From Rhyacophila brunnea (Eukaryota; Arthropoda; Insecta; Trichoptera; Rhyacophilidae), in contig JAGYXB010000445.1 in the NCBI GenBank assembly GCA_022495005.1, positions 479,728-543,727 of the forward strand: 64,000 nucleotides of DNA, given 5' to 3'. How positions within the stretch are numbered: the stretch's first letter is position 1; the number at the start of each line of letters is the position of its first letter. Both the position numbers and the translations under genes were made by a program. This document shows positions 13,181-25,526 of the stretch, one piece after another. The notes beneath the pieces were generated by a model. The model was not told the DNA's origin, searched no databases, and saw nothing but the letters and a program-made list of their open reading frames with translations.

Positions 13181-13779
13181 CATAAAGAGAATGGCAGAAA
13201 TCTTTTTTCTTTAGTATATTGCCTTTTACTTTTAGCTGGAGTCCCGGGGCTAGGCCCCCTATCTCCTTCATCTGTGGTTGATGGCTATTGGTAGGCTTTG
13301 GCATTGCGCGTGTCCCTGTAATTACATACAGGGGAACGCACAGGTTTACAATCTCACATACAAACATATTTTATTTAATAAAATAAATACAATAAAAAAA
13401 TAAATACAAAGAAAAAACATTCTTTTATTTATAAATAACAGTGATATGACCCAGCTTCAGGTCGTATCTCTGGTCGGGTTGATTCCGGTGATGTTCTATG
13501 CAGTGACATTGATAGTCCGATGGTCCAACCCCGCCGAGCAGTATTTAATCTTTTATACTTGAATCCCATTGTCATGATATATTTGTGGGAAGTATTTAAT
13601 TTTTTTAATACTTGGGAGGAAGGTTCCCTCCGCCTGCACCTATGTCAGGCGGCGGGGTGCCCTTCATCTTTTATTATCCTCGGGGGGAGGTCGGGTATCA
13701 ATGCCTTTTCATGTTGCGCTGAAAAATAACAGGTTAGTCGCTTGGGTGAAAGGGAGTCTGTGGTGAGGATGTGAAGGAA

Positions 13780-16563
13780 CTATGGTGGATGCTTGTCCAG
13801 CAGGATTGCCTTCGGCCTCCTATAGACGTAGTCTGTGTCGCTTCCATTTTCGATCAATAAATTTTTAATAGACGCGTTGGGATGGTTTATCATGGATTTG
13901 TAGAATCTCTTTGACAACTTCATGATATTTTCATGGATGGTTTCAATGTTAAGGTCTCTGTGGAGTGTAGTATTGCGTACATACCACGGTGCGCCCGTGA
14001 TTCGTCGCAATGCCTTGTTTTGAATGGTCTGAAAGAGTTTAATGTGTCTAGGATTTGAGTAAGCCCATATGGGGCTTGCGAAGGTGATTGTTGGTCTGGT
14101 GATTGCTGTGTAGAGCAAAAGTTTTGCTCGAGTAGACAGTTTACTCTTGGGACCCATCATGGGTAGAAATCTTGAATTAACTATTACGGCTTGGCGTTTT
14201 TTCTCTAGAATGTGTTTATTAAATGTGAGTTTGTTGTCTATCGTAAGACCTAGGTATTTAACCGACTTATCCCAAGGGATTATGTGGTTCTGCATTTTGA
14301 GATTTATCATTTTAAGGCGGTGCCTATTCGTATTCCTGGCAAAGTGAATGGCAGCGCTCTTAGCTGGATTAATCTGAATACGCCATTTATCGCACCAGTT
14401 GGATATTTGGTTTGCCGCTGTCTGGACTTGCTTAATTGCTTTGTTGAAGTTGAGCGATTTGCTTAGGATAGCTGTGTCATCTGCGTATTGGGCAACGATG
14501 ATCGAGCTACCGTAACTGTCGGTGGGAATCGGTATGTCCTTTGTGTACAAGTTGTACAGGGTGGGACCTAACACGGATCCTTGTGGGACTCCGGATGTGG
14601 GTATTTTTGTTGTGGATCTAATTCCGTTAAGTTTAACATTAAAGCTCCTATTCCGGAGAAAGGAGCTTATCATGTTGATCATGGCTATGTCGAGTCCTGA
14701 TTCTGAAAGCTTGACTATAAAACCTTTGATCCAGACCTTATCAAAGGCTTTTGCTATGTCTAGAAAGAGTCCTGTTGTAAAGACTTTATAATTAAATGCT
14801 TTGGTTATGTACTCGATTACCCTAAGTAGTTGATGGTTGGTCGAATGTCCTGCTCTAAATCCGTGTTGGATTTCTGGGATGAGGTCTGCTTCATCGATCA
14901 TGATTTGAAGTCTGCGTTTTATGACTCGTTCAAAGATTTTACTTAAGGTCGGTAATAGGCTAATAGGTCTATGATTTTCAGGACACGTCAGGTCCTTGCC
15001 GGGTTTTAGAATAAGGACTATGTCCGCTACTTTTCAGGCTGCTGGAAAGTATTGGAGCTCTAAGCTGGCGTTAACTATCTGCGTAAGTATTTCTATACCT
15101 CTGTCTGGGAGGTTTTTCACGGCTCTGTTTGTTAGACCGTCATTACCAGGGGATTTCCGGTTATTAAGCCACTTAATGAGGCAACCAATTTCCGTGACCG
15201 TGGCCGGAGTTAGAGGATTTGGTGGAGGATCTGACCTCTTGTTGTAAATATCCCTGGCTTTCCTGGTGATTTGTCTGACATGATTAACTATTTCTGAATT
15301 ATTCCTGTCTATAGTGTTTGGAGAGAATTGTTTTGCTATGCTGATTGCAAATGCTTCAGCTTTATCTATAGAAGAATATACCGGGCCATTCGGTCCCTGG
15401 ATATGTGTTATCTTCTGCCTAGTCTGTCTTAAAATTTTTGTTAGGGACCAGTATGGTGGGCTGCCCTTGACTAGATTATTGACTTTTTGGCACCAGCTGG
15501 CGTCATCAAGTTCAGCTAATTCTTTCCTAATCTCTGGTATCAACCTGTTGTATATCGTTTTGGATGCGCGGAGTTTTTGCTTCTGCCATTCCAAACGTGC
15601 TTTATTTTTCTCTCTGATTTTATCTTTAAGGCGCTGTGATATGTCTGGGCGGAGTGTATGATTTGATGGTCTAACTATGGTGGCTGAGTTTACGGCTTCT
15701 AGTATTTCGCCCGTGAATGTCGCGACTGCGGAGTCTATGCTCTCCTCAGTGTTGAGAAGGGTTGGTTGCGTGAGCTTTTCCTCTAACGTTGATTTAAAGT
15801 CTTCCCATGAAGTTTGGGTTCTGAGGCGTCTGTTAATTGCTAAAACCACATTTGATGGGTCTCCTAAGTGTAAAAGTACCGGCTTGTGATCTGAGGATAG
15901 TTCGTTAACTACGCTGATTTCATGAAGGAAATCAGTATCCGCGAGTAAGGCAAAATCTATAATAGAAGGTTGACCTATGTTGTTTAAAGGATAGCGCGTG
16001 GGCTCTGATGGAGCTGTTAAGGTTATGTTGTTATCTTCAATGAATTCGTAGATCATTTTACCTCTGAAATCCCTAGAGCGATTGCCCCAGGCAAGGTGCT
16101 TGGCATTGAAGTCGCCCGCAATGACTACTGAGGTAACGTTAGCGTCCAGTAAGCTATCTAGATCTGACCTGTTAATAGAGTCGTCCTTTTTATAAGGAGG
16201 AACGTAGACTGAAGTAAATTTAACGCTGCCGGAGGAGCGAGTATTAACTATGATTGAGCATGATTCTAGTGCCCGGCTTTGTGGGGTCGGAGGAGCCTTA
16301 CAATGGTCTATATGAGACTTAATAAAGATAGCGGTTCTGCCGCCTCTGTTCGTTGGTCTGTCAGTTCTGTAAGTGGTGTAGTTTGAAAAACGGATGCGGG
16401 AGGTAGGTTTAAGGTGGGTCTCGCTAACTAGGAGTATGTCGATGTCGTACTTGGATAGGAAATTGATGATTTCCCCCTTATCAATTATTAACGTACCGCG
16501 AGCGTTCCAGATGGCCGTCTGTAGAGAGGTCGGATTGGTCTTAGTAGCCATTTTGCTGGACAA
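13780..16563 (-). pseudogene. Jockey ORF2 (endonuclease-reverse transcriptase) with one in-frame stop
   Basis: The frame is continuous over the whole span except for one TGA at 15034-15036, following 'LELQYFPAA' and preceding KVADIVLILKPGKDL. Jockey-type proteins have W (TGG) at this position, so a single transition explains it. The N-terminal part has the apurinic-like endonuclease motifs ('LLVSETHLKP', 'VIAGDFNAKHLAWGNRS', 'SSDHKPVLL'). The C-terminal part has reverse-transcriptase motifs, including 'GVPQGSVLGPTLYNLYTKDI' and the catalytic YADD in 'VAQYADDTAIL'. It acts on its own transcript in target-primed reverse transcription. The stop should make this copy inactive unless it is read through. 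Confidence 0.88.
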
Positions 16564-18097
16564 GTTTCGTGGCTTGAGCTACCATGGCGGTAACTTGCTC
16601 CATAGTCTTTTGCAATTGGATAATTGCAGTTGCCAGACTTTTGAGGTCTGAGTTGGAGTTGGTAGAGGGCGTGTTGTTTGCAATCGGATATTGGGTGGGG
16701 AAAGCGACTAACCTGTTATTAGTGTGCCTCGTCCTTCCGCTGCGATGGTCCGTTTGTTGGGGTCGTGTGCTGGTAGGGGCTTGGCGGGTCTCATTCTGGG
16801 TAGGCTGGTTCGGCTGTGTTTGTCTCTGCCATGGGGGAGACGGCCAAGTTCGTCTGTGGTTGGAGTTGGTCTGTCCTGGACGCGGGAATTTCGGGCATCC
16901 CCGGTAGTTTGCTGGATGGGGGCCCGCGCAGTTTGCGCATGTGGCAGGTCCCATCTCCCGAGTGTGATCGCACTCGTGAGTCCAGTGGCTTTCTGCACAT
17001 TTCACGCACTTTGGTGGTGCGTGGCAGTGGCTGCCCGAGTGGGCGAAGCCCTGGCATCGGTGGCATTGTCCGGTGGCCGTTTTTCTCCTTAGAGACTCCA
17101 CCTTGATTCGGTGGTAAAGTAGAGTCTCCAGTTCAAAGATTCGCTTGCCCGCGTCGCTTTTTTCTAGGTCGACCAGTACGAGGGGTAGCGGCTCCTGGTC
17201 AAATCTGCGGCGCATCCTCTGGACGGCAACTACCGGAAATTGTATGGCCATAAGTTCTTCTTTTACTTCGTTGACATCCGTTTCCGTCGGTATACCTCTG
17301 ATGACGGCCTTGTAGGTTTTTTCTTCCTCCGTTTTGTAAAAGTTGAATGAGATCGCCCTTTGGTCGAGAAACTCCACTGTTTTCCGATATGTGGTGATGT
17401 CATCAATGTCGATTTGAATGTTATCTTTTTGTAGCGTTGAAAATCCTGGTGTGATGCCAGCCAGCTTCAAATCCTTAGCGATCGTTGTATAATCGCGTTT
17501 GGAGTGAAGTATTATTGGTGGGATTTTGGCTTTCCGGGCGTCCTTGGTGTGTTTAGCCGTTGGCGCAACGGTAGTTGGTTGTGAAGCTGGCGTATTGCTT
17601 ATCGGGGCTGCCTTCTTTTTCTGGAGTTGCTGCGGCGACTTCTGTGTGGCGTTGGGGGTGGTCGGTTGTCTTTGTCGTTTGCGGACGGCTGAGGCGAAGG
17701 TGGCGTCATCATTCAAGTCCTCGTATTCGGAGTCGTCTTGTGTGGCTGCTATAGTCTCCTGTGAGTTTGGTAAGATCTCTTGTTTTTTCTGGGAGGTCGC
17801 TCTCTTGGCTCTCTTGATCTTGAAATTCGGTCTGGCAGGATGGCTGGTTGTTAGCTGGCGGCATTGGGCTCTCGTTCTTGAATCCATGCAGGATACCAGG
17901 AGGCTGAAAATTGATCGTATGAGAGTTTGAGGGTCTTGTTTTTTATTTTTCGTAATCATGTATGCTATATTTTGTAGGGTCGTTGTCGGGTCCTGTTCCA
18001 GGAGTTGTTTGGGAGTTGGAGTTGCGGGTATCTCCATTAGCTCATTGATGTCTGAGGTCGCTTCCTCTCGGATCTCGTTGAATCTCGGTGAAGGCAT
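16541..18097 (-). CDS. Jockey ORF1 (gag-like nucleic-acid chaperone), intact
   Basis: A 518-aa open frame starting MPSPRFNEIREEATSD. The basic, Gln/Pro/Thr-rich N-terminal half is followed by three zinc knuckles at roughly residues 345-405: CHRCQGFAHSGSHC, CVKCAESHWTHEC and CANCAGPHPANYRGC. This is the gag-like ORF1 arrangement of jockey elements, which bind the element RNA in the ribonucleoprotein particle. The C-terminus ends with a hydrophilic tail overlapping the ORF2 start. Confidence 0.88.
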   Translation of the reverse strand: MPSPRFNEIREEATSDINELMEIPATPTPKQLLEQDPTTTLQNIAYMITKNKKQDPQTLIRSIFSLLVSCMDSRTRAQCRQLTTSHPARPNFKIKRAKRATSQKKQEILPNSQETIAATQDDSEYEDLNDDATFASAVRKRQRQPTTPNATQKSPQQLQKKKAAPISNTPASQPTTVAPTAKHTKDARKAKIPPIILHSKRDYTTIAKDLKLAGITPGFSTLQKDNIQIDIDDITTYRKTVEFLDQRAISFNFYKTEEEKTYKAVIRGIPTETDVNEVKEELMAIQFPVVAVQRMRRRFDQEPLPLVLVDLEKSDAGKRIFELETLLYHRIKVESLRRKTATGQCHRCQGFAHSGSHCHAPPKCVKCAESHWTHECDHTREMGPATCANCAGPHPANYRGCPKFPRPGQTNSNHRRTWPSPPWQRQTQPNQPTQNETRQAPTSTRPQQTDHRSGRTRHTNNRLVAFPTQYPIANNTPSTNSNSDLKSLATAIIQLQKTMEQVTAMVAQATKLVQQNGY

Positions 18098-18975
18098 TTT
18101 TTTTTTGGAAGAGCGGAGAGCAAAAGGTATAAAAGAATATAAAAATAGAAAAAAAAGTAATACGAATATAAGTTTTAATTTGGAAAAATAGTAAGATTGC
18201 GCAGTGGGCAGAAATCCCTAGCGTCGGTATAGGTAAATGGCAATGAGATTAAGTATTAATTTATGAAAGGACGGTGATAATGGTTGAATTGGTGGTGAAT
18301 AGAAACAGGATGCGATTACGGACTATGAGTAAGTAAATATATTCAGATGTGTCCCTGTTTCCTCAGGTGCGGCGCTCAGGCGTCCTCCCGGAAGCACTCT
18401 GTGATAACTGCACTGAACTGAACAGAACTGGCGTTAACCAAATCACAGTCGCCGAAATCACTATGTTGAGTTGATGACTGCGATCGAGCACAACACCACA
18501 CTGAACAGAGCAGCGCTTTTGCCACTCGAGAAACCCGGATTCACGCACTGAGACACTGTCACTTTTGGTATAAGGCACTGGCACACACTAATATTTCACT
18601 TTGGGGATGATGAGGAAGAGGAATTCAAATCTGATATCGTTTGACGTATTGCCGCTCTGCTATGAAAGCCCGGATGAAAACACAAGGTTGGTCTGCTGTC
18701 GTTGTTTATCTTGAAAAAGACTATACAGCGGCAGGAAGATGTCGGCTAGGTATTTTCTGGCTGGCGAAAATAGCAGTGGAGCAGTAGTATCAATCTCTTT
18801 TGCGATGGTCAGGATTATTAAATTTTTTCTTTTCAGAATAAATTCAACGGTAGAACTGAGATCGGTGGAGAGCGTGATGTTGTCTTGGCAAGTGTCAGAA
18901 TCTGAATGTGGCAGAAATCGAATTTGTTCGTTTCTTTTATGCAAAACTTTGCGCGACGATTGTGGTCGGCCGGAA

Positions 18976-20202
18976 GTAGTTACGATTAAAATTTATTTAG
19001 TTACATTTATAGAACACCTCAACTTAAAGATATAATATTAGTTCGAATCTGGTTTTCTACGACAAGTATTTATTTATCGAGTTTGAAAATTACCTATTTC
19101 GGGTAATTTAATATTGATCTGTCGGGGTTAATTGACAGATCTAAAGAACAATTTTTATTTGTAAATTAGGAAAGCATCCGAGTCCTTGGACTTACATTAT
19201 TAGAATTTCTATTTCTGAAATTCTTTCATCTATCTTTTACAAAGGTAGGTACTTAAATTGGTACCCTCTTTATTACGACTCAAAACATTAATTTATTATT
19301 TAATCTAGACGTATGTAATCAGTACTTACAAAACTTAATCATTAGATTTTAATTACAACAATATTTGATATCATAATTTATTTATTTAAGATATTTCGTT
19401 TTGGCGTCGATAAATAGATCGCGACCAAATTTGAAAAAAAAATTTAATTTATTTTTATATAATTCAAAATCAGATTAAATACAAATGGAAATTTACTTAA
19501 AATGTTTAGCAAATGATATCCCATAAGTCGTTTACAATTTATTATCTATTTTTAACCTTAATCCTATACATTTTGATTACTTACATTTCACCTTATAAGA
19601 CCATTTGGCCTTCTTGAAAGAAAACTCATCCATAGTTCACTCTAAGTGGCTATAAGTCACTCAGATTGTACTATGGGACTCATTACATGATTGTTATAGC
19701 TTTGTTTAGAGGTAGGCCACGTATTTTCAAGTAAAAATCGACATTTAAGGTCGGACCAAAAAGTTGTGACGTCACAAATTTATCGAAAAAAAATGTCGGC
19801 TGATGGCCCACATTTTATGGCCGTGTCACAGGCTTGGTTTACATTATTAAAGTAGGTCTATATTCTATTTTCTATCAGTGGTGATGCGGGCTTGTACCTG
19901 AGCTTTTGTTCTTGTAAACTAACGAAAAACAGTTCAAGTATTCTGACGATCCAAAACTCTGTAATCAGAGAGGCGTCTATTGGTTTTTAGTCGAACCGTG
20001 GTTGAATCAAAACTAAAAAATCAAAGGGATTGTCTTGGTCTTCCCAAACATCTTCATAGTCTTATAGGTTTTTTACAGTACATTATTATATTGGAAATAA
20101 TAGGTAAATGTAGTAATATTATAAAATCATCACCTTACTATTTTTTAACTTATTTTTCACATATCTCCTTGGGTGTTTGCCGATCGATTATCGTCTCTAG
20201 GT
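18976..20202. other. Intergenic spacer downstream of GR B
   Basis: AT-rich with no coding signal. It includes a block (about 19730-19830) with GTTGTGACGTCACAAATTT and 'TGTCGGCTGATGGCCCACATT', which looks like part of a dispersed repeat but has no partner in the window. Confidence 0.45.
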
Positions 20203-23200
20203 TTATGCGATTTCTTTGACTTGTATGAGAATAATCGCATAGGTGGTTATGGCACCGACGAATGCGCAGACAAGTGCGTAGTCCACTTTGAAAAAGTTGC
20301 ATGCTGTAATGGTAAGTGGTCGCCTACTCACCAGCTGTAAAAATTGCACTAGTTGGTCTCGTGACTGTGTATCTAGAAAAATCATAATAGTTTATTGGTT
20401 GTATTCAAAGAGAGTACCTACCACATGTATCCGCAGCTCCTTTTGGGATTTTAAAACTAATACAACGAATTTTTTAACATCTCACTGCAGTCATAGTAAA
20501 AAATTGAATATAGCTATATATAAAATGGCAATGTAAAATTACTTGCAAATATTTCGATCGATATCTTTAGTATCCTTATTGACCGTTTTCCTTTAATATA
20601 AGTCTATTCTTTTGTTTCTATGTAAAAAGGTTTTTCTAATTATTAAACTTAATAACATAATATTTCAAATTATTAACTATTTTATTACATTTAATAATGT
20701 CGTGTATCCCAGGTTGAAATCCTGGGTCTGGCAAATATACGTAGGTATAATTTTTTTTGAGTCAGAGTTTGGACCTAGGTTGAGCAAGTGGCTAACATTC
20801 TCGTTAAAACAAAAATCTGTTAAGAAAAAACTCGACCTAAAAAACTCGAAAAACTATTTAAAACTTCAAGAAATCTATTAAATTATTGAATTTGTTTTGT
20901 TTACCTAAAGTTTCGTTCATAATCAGTTTGGTGGCAGTGTTACTAATTCTTTTTGCTTCACTAATCAGTCCTTCGCACGCAGTTGAAATTATTATGAGTG
21001 TTAATATGAAATGAAAGAACCAAAAACCGATGCTCATCAAAGCCATTACATTCTGTAAAAAAGTATATTATGTATTAATACCTAGTGGGTAGGTACCAAT
21101 TTTGATATTGCATTCACCCCTTGAGATCTAGTGATTAACTTACACGTACGTCGTCGCTGTATTCAATAAAATTACATGCAACCAGTTTAGAAATATTATA
21201 ATATAATGCCTAGTACAAGAAGGCGTTTGCAGGTGTGGACGGTGCAGCGTACACACCGCTAAATCCACCTCAAATCTTGGCGCATTCGCTGATGTACGCT
21301 GTTCGCTGCCTATGTTCCTTGTTCGGCTCGCCTGATGTAAATACAGCTGCATTTTATTGCATCCGTAAATCATAAGTAGTATTCCATAATAAAGGCATCA
21401 CTACCATTATTAGTGCACTACTATACTTATAATGCATACACCAGGAACTTGGTAAACATTTACCATTACATTAAATTAATTTGAAATGAAAGGCGAAATA
21501 TTTACCATATATACCTATGGCAATATTTTATGAAAACCATAAATTCATAAATTTAATTTCCATTAAGTACACCTCTACAGATATTACAATACACTCTTTA
21601 GATTATGATATTATTTTTGTGTAGTTATTTTTTAGATACAAATTATAATTAATTCTGGTTCTAAAAATTGATATCGACATTGGAGAACAAAATACGAAAT
21701 ATGTATAAACATACTAACTCCTTCGATTTTGAGGATGTTTGCTTGGATATAAGCGTTGATTCCTGACAAAGCAGATGTAACTGAACACAATAACGTCAAG
21801 AGAATCTGAAATAAGTTGAAAACAATCCAATATTCATTAATTATTAATTTTGAGACATTGCAATTTTAGAAGTTATTCTTCTTTTGGCGCATTTGGGAAA
21901 ACAGATCATAGTGTATTTTTGGCGTGTGACGCGGGTAACGCTGACGTAACGAGTTCGGCGTATGACGAAAGTTGCAACACAATTTATTATTATGATTATT
22001 CATTCTTATAACTATTATAACATTCTACACTGTTAATTTATATTCATAAAACTTTATTCATATTGTAGTTTATATTTATTTTTCATTGTAAAGATTGGGT
22101 ATCAAGATTTGAAGCTATATTTATGTAAGTATTATTTATGAGTAAAATTATATATTAATAAATAAATAAATTTTGTGAATGTTGAGTTGGTAAATAATTC
22201 AAACAATGGTATGTTGTAAATTTACAATATTTAGACACTTCATACACAAAATACATATTTTTACAGTTTGTGATAATATTTGTCGTATATCCCATGTCAA
22301 TTTATTTATTAGCAGTTTATAATAATTCAATAAAAAGACAATAATAATTATTATGTTTCATCATAAAAGCCAATATCACGTTTCAGTTAAATGAATAAAT
22401 AGGCTATGTTTTACTTTTGATTTGTAATAAATTATTATTGTTAACGAAAATAGTTGTACAGTCATCTGTTTAAGCAAAGATGGTAGAAATAGCGGTTTGC
22501 AAAATTTTTCAAACACAGGTTTTGAGATTTTTTTCTTCCGAAGTAAGTACATTCTGCAATAATATTATTTATTCGCATACATAATATTATTGCTGACGGT
22601 ACCTATATCGATAAAATACCCTTGAGACCGAAATGAATATAATCATAATAACACGCCAATAAGATTTGATTTTTTATTAATTCATCATGGGCACTTCTGA
22701 ATCGATTATAACCGCTGTATGGCAAAGATGAGTTTTAGTCCATTACAATAATTATTTGTTTTGTTACGCCAAAGAAGTATAATTTCTAACGCGCGTACAT
22801 AAGTACACAAACCGTTTTTTTTGTATTCTACTGATTGAATTAACTTACTTGAAGACCATTTGTTGAATTTATTATGTCAATATTATCAGCGATCCTGTCA
22901 TAAATACGCATCATCCAAACATTGTTGCTTTTTCCATTTTCCCATTTTTCTTTATGCCTTCTCACAAATATTTTTATATTTTCCGAGTTTGAGAAATTTC
23001 TCATAATAAAATTGTTATTATCAAAATCAAACATCGAGTTAGGTGCCCATGTTAATTTTTCATTATTCTCATATTCCAGTCGTTGATTTAAAAACTGAAG
23101 TTGTCGTATGCTTATGATAATTTCAATCAAAAGTTGCATGATAATCCCATCACTTAGCAGCATATTAAAATTGTTTACAAACTGAAAAACACTGTAGGTA

Positions 23201-23649
23201 TCAAACCATATTATAAAATCTAAATTAAAAAATGCAATGTAGTAAATAAGACATAAAATTAAACAAGCCAGCCCATACTGTCTGATAATTTTATAAAAGT
23301 CAGTTTCAATGCATAATTCACGATTAATATTGTCAAATTCTGTAAAAAGCTTCGTATGCAGGGGTCCGTTAAAAACATTCGACATAAATAATCCTATAAA
23401 TGCGAGTAAAAATAATGAAACATTGAAAATAGTTTCCACTATCAGAATTGAAAGTCTTAATTCGGTGTTAGAATTTGTGATATAATAATATAGAAAATAT
23501 GCAAACACACATAAATCCGCGATTAAAATGCACAGTGAATAGGTTTGGCGAACATTAATACATTTTGGATATTTTATAAGACGAAATTTTAAATTATTTA
23601 TCCCGAATATGGATACATAAATGTAAAAAGGCTTTACGACTGAAAACAT
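20203..23649 (-). CDS. Gustatory receptor B (four exons, intact)
   Basis: 7tm_7 gustatory receptor. Minus-strand exons are 22849-23649, 21719-21805, 20905-21052 and 20203-20372, in phases 0, 0, 1, with an open spliced frame of about 401 aa. The start is the first ATG (MFSVVKPFYIYVSIFGINN). Exon 1 ends 'DNIDIINSTNGLQ' before gtaagt. Exon 2 is 'TSALSGINAYIQANILKIEG' before gttagt. Exon 3 includes 'STACEGLISEAKRISN'. Exon 4 has 'RRPLTITACNFFKVDYALV' and TYAIILIQ. Exon sizes 87 and 148 bp are identical to GR A and C, showing tandem descent. Introns are short (about 0.5-1 kb), and intron 3 contains a SINE fragment. The ligand cannot be predicted. Confidence 0.88.
20705..20870 (+). mobile_element. 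SINE fragment (same family as 12061-12297)
   Basis: It contains 'AAATCCTGGGTCTGGCAAAT', then 'TTTGGACCTAGGTTGAGCAA' and 'GTGGCTAACATTCTCG', matching the SINE body. The tRNA head is missing or decayed. It lies in intron 3 of GR B. Confidence 0.65.
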
Positions 23650-24174
23650 TTTCAGCGTTGCGGCGGTAGAAACTAAAATACATTTACATATTACGTTTCT
23701 GATGTCATAGGCGTTTCAATATAGGTAAAGTAATTATCTGAAGTGCTTTCTACCTACCTAAATATTTTCCATTACAATAATTTGTATTGATAAACAAATA
23801 AAACGATGATTTTATTGACATGGGCTCTTGTAATGAAAAGTATGAGAAAATAAACATTATACTATGAGTAATTATTATATTATTAATATTATATGGATGG
23901 TAGATTATAATTTTACTATATTATAAAAAAAAATTAAGCTCAAAATCTATTATATAAGAAAGCTCGATCTTTCATTTTCTATTAATTATACATACTGTAA
24001 TTTACAATTGTTTATTTACTTAATACTTTAACATTTTATATTGATCTTAGAATGTACATTATTTTTTTATATAACATATAAAATTTAATACTTATAGCAT
24101 ATTAAGTATTTGTTTTTTAGCATTTTAGGCCGTGAGGTTCAATGACAGTAGTATAGTTATAGTGAAACAGTAAT

Positions 24175-24302
24175 TAACGCTTTCGCTGCTGAATAGATAA
24201 TGAGATTTTAATTGCCCCCTTTAAAATGCACGTTAATTACATCGATCCGCCGCCTGGTCATTACGCACCGTGTGCGTCTTCCGCGTCCAAAGTATTAACA
24301 GT
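24175..24302 (+). repeat. Dispersed repeat pair member 1
   Basis: Matches 60490-60612 almost base for base in its core (AAAATGCACGTTAATTACAT, then CCGCCTGGTCATTACGC and GCGTCCAAAGTATTAA). It is not similar to the SINE. No frame, and no terminal repeat was found. Confidence 0.65.
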
Positions 24303-24350
24303 AGTAGTGAGAAAAACAGTAACATCCGGGCTTTGATAGCATTCTATAAA

Positions 24351-24779
24351 TGAGTCGCTTAGAATCATAACTCACATATTCCAAAAATCAAGTTTTGAGA
24401 TAATCGCTAAAAACCAACAGAGCACTATTTTTTGTAATTAGAAGAACAGTATTGAACTCCTAATGAGTGAGAGAGTCGAATAACTTTTTTTTTTAAATAT
24501 ATATACCTAATACTCCTAACGTTGCAGACATACAGCATACTATGAGAAATAGAGCTCCCCGATTGGTTAGGAAGGCGTTGGTGACAAAACTCTGTTCTTT
24601 GAAATATACGACATATTACACCAACAATGAACTTTGTCAACGATTTTCACATGGTTTAAATTGACTTTTAATAATCAACTATTTTTCGGTATATAGATTA
24701 ATTCATTTAGAATCACTTGGCATATTTAACTAAAAAACGACAAAATTGCAATATGTGAGTTATGATTCTAAGCGACTCA
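24351..24779. mobile_element. MITE with 30-bp perfect terminal inverted repeats
   Basis: The left end is TGAGTCGCTTAGAATCATAA, continuing CTCACATATT. The right end (24750-24779) is its exact reverse complement. The element is 429 bp, AT-rich and without transposase. Perfect termini suggest recent movement. The target duplication is unclear because both flanks are A/T runs. Confidence 0.75.
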
Positions 24780-25134
24780 AATATATTGTGATCTTGCAGA
24801 AAATGAAGCTCGGAGCTTCACTAGACTGCAAGTGCCGTCAGATGTTAACTACTAACATTGCTTGAGCAATTTCTTTACTTATAAATTAAGTATTTTTAAA
24901 GAATACATGTTATATTAGCATATACGAAGTAAGGTTATTTAATATATTGTGTGAGATCTACTGTATATTCTACGAATAAATTAAACATAGCCTGGGCACT
25001 GAAAGGTCGATCATATCGTTAGAATCTATTCATATGATATTTTATAAATTTGTCAGAAAAAAAATAATTGACGTTATTTAAAATTATTTTATGTACGCAT
25101 AAATCCCATATAGCTACAAGGAAATATAACCATT

Positions 25135-25340
25135 CGGAATGACTCATTTGAGAAAAGCGACCATTTCACATATCTGGGTTTCATTGTCACCGCTAACAAT
25201 AATATTATTATGCAAACAGAAATCAGTAAACTAATACAAATAGCAAGCAAAATAAAAATGTTACTTTGGAATCCGTAAACATCTAATATCCAAAATGCTA
25301 TAACGGAAGATTCAGATATAAAAAAGACAATGCTAATGCG
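25135..25340 (+). mobile_element. RTE LINE C-terminal fragment
   Basis: The plus strand reads 'FEKSDHFTYLGFIVTANN' and 'EISKLIQIASKIKMLLWN', the region after the catalytic core in RTE/CFDP2-like reverse transcriptases. A stop follows and the fragment ends abruptly at a GC-rich block (25340-25520). Confidence 0.65.
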
Positions 25341-25526
25341 CGCCGGCTAGAGGGCAGCGACTTGTCTTCCGCGGTATAGCGAATTGCCTCCGCGGTATAG
25401 ACTTTTACAGCGCTTTTCGGTTTGCTCGAGCTTCCGTTTTCCCGTCCATACGCACGGGCTTCCCGATACAAACCGGTTTGCGTAGTTAAGCTTGTCGTAA
25501 AGCATGAGCATCTAGCCGGCGCTTAA

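Larger units (their letters stand above)
13180..18975 (-). mobile_element. Jockey-clade non-LTR retrotransposon, nearly full length
   Basis: It is oriented on the minus strand: a 5' UTR (about 18098-18975, GC-richer than the surroundings), ORF1 (16541-18097), ORF2 (13780-16563) and a 3' UTR to about 13180. ORF1 and ORF2 overlap by 23 nt, as is usual in the clade. GC content is clearly above the flanks. The 3' and 5' borders are estimates from composition, because I did not find an unambiguous target duplication. ORF1 is open and ORF2 has only one stop, so the insertion is young. It lies between GR A and GR B. Confidence 0.85.

Noticed and set aside
14147..18191. Many plus-strand open frames across the LINE
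   Set aside because: Antisense shadows of the GC-richer jockey ORF1 and ORF2, whose frames are continuous and carry the known motifs.
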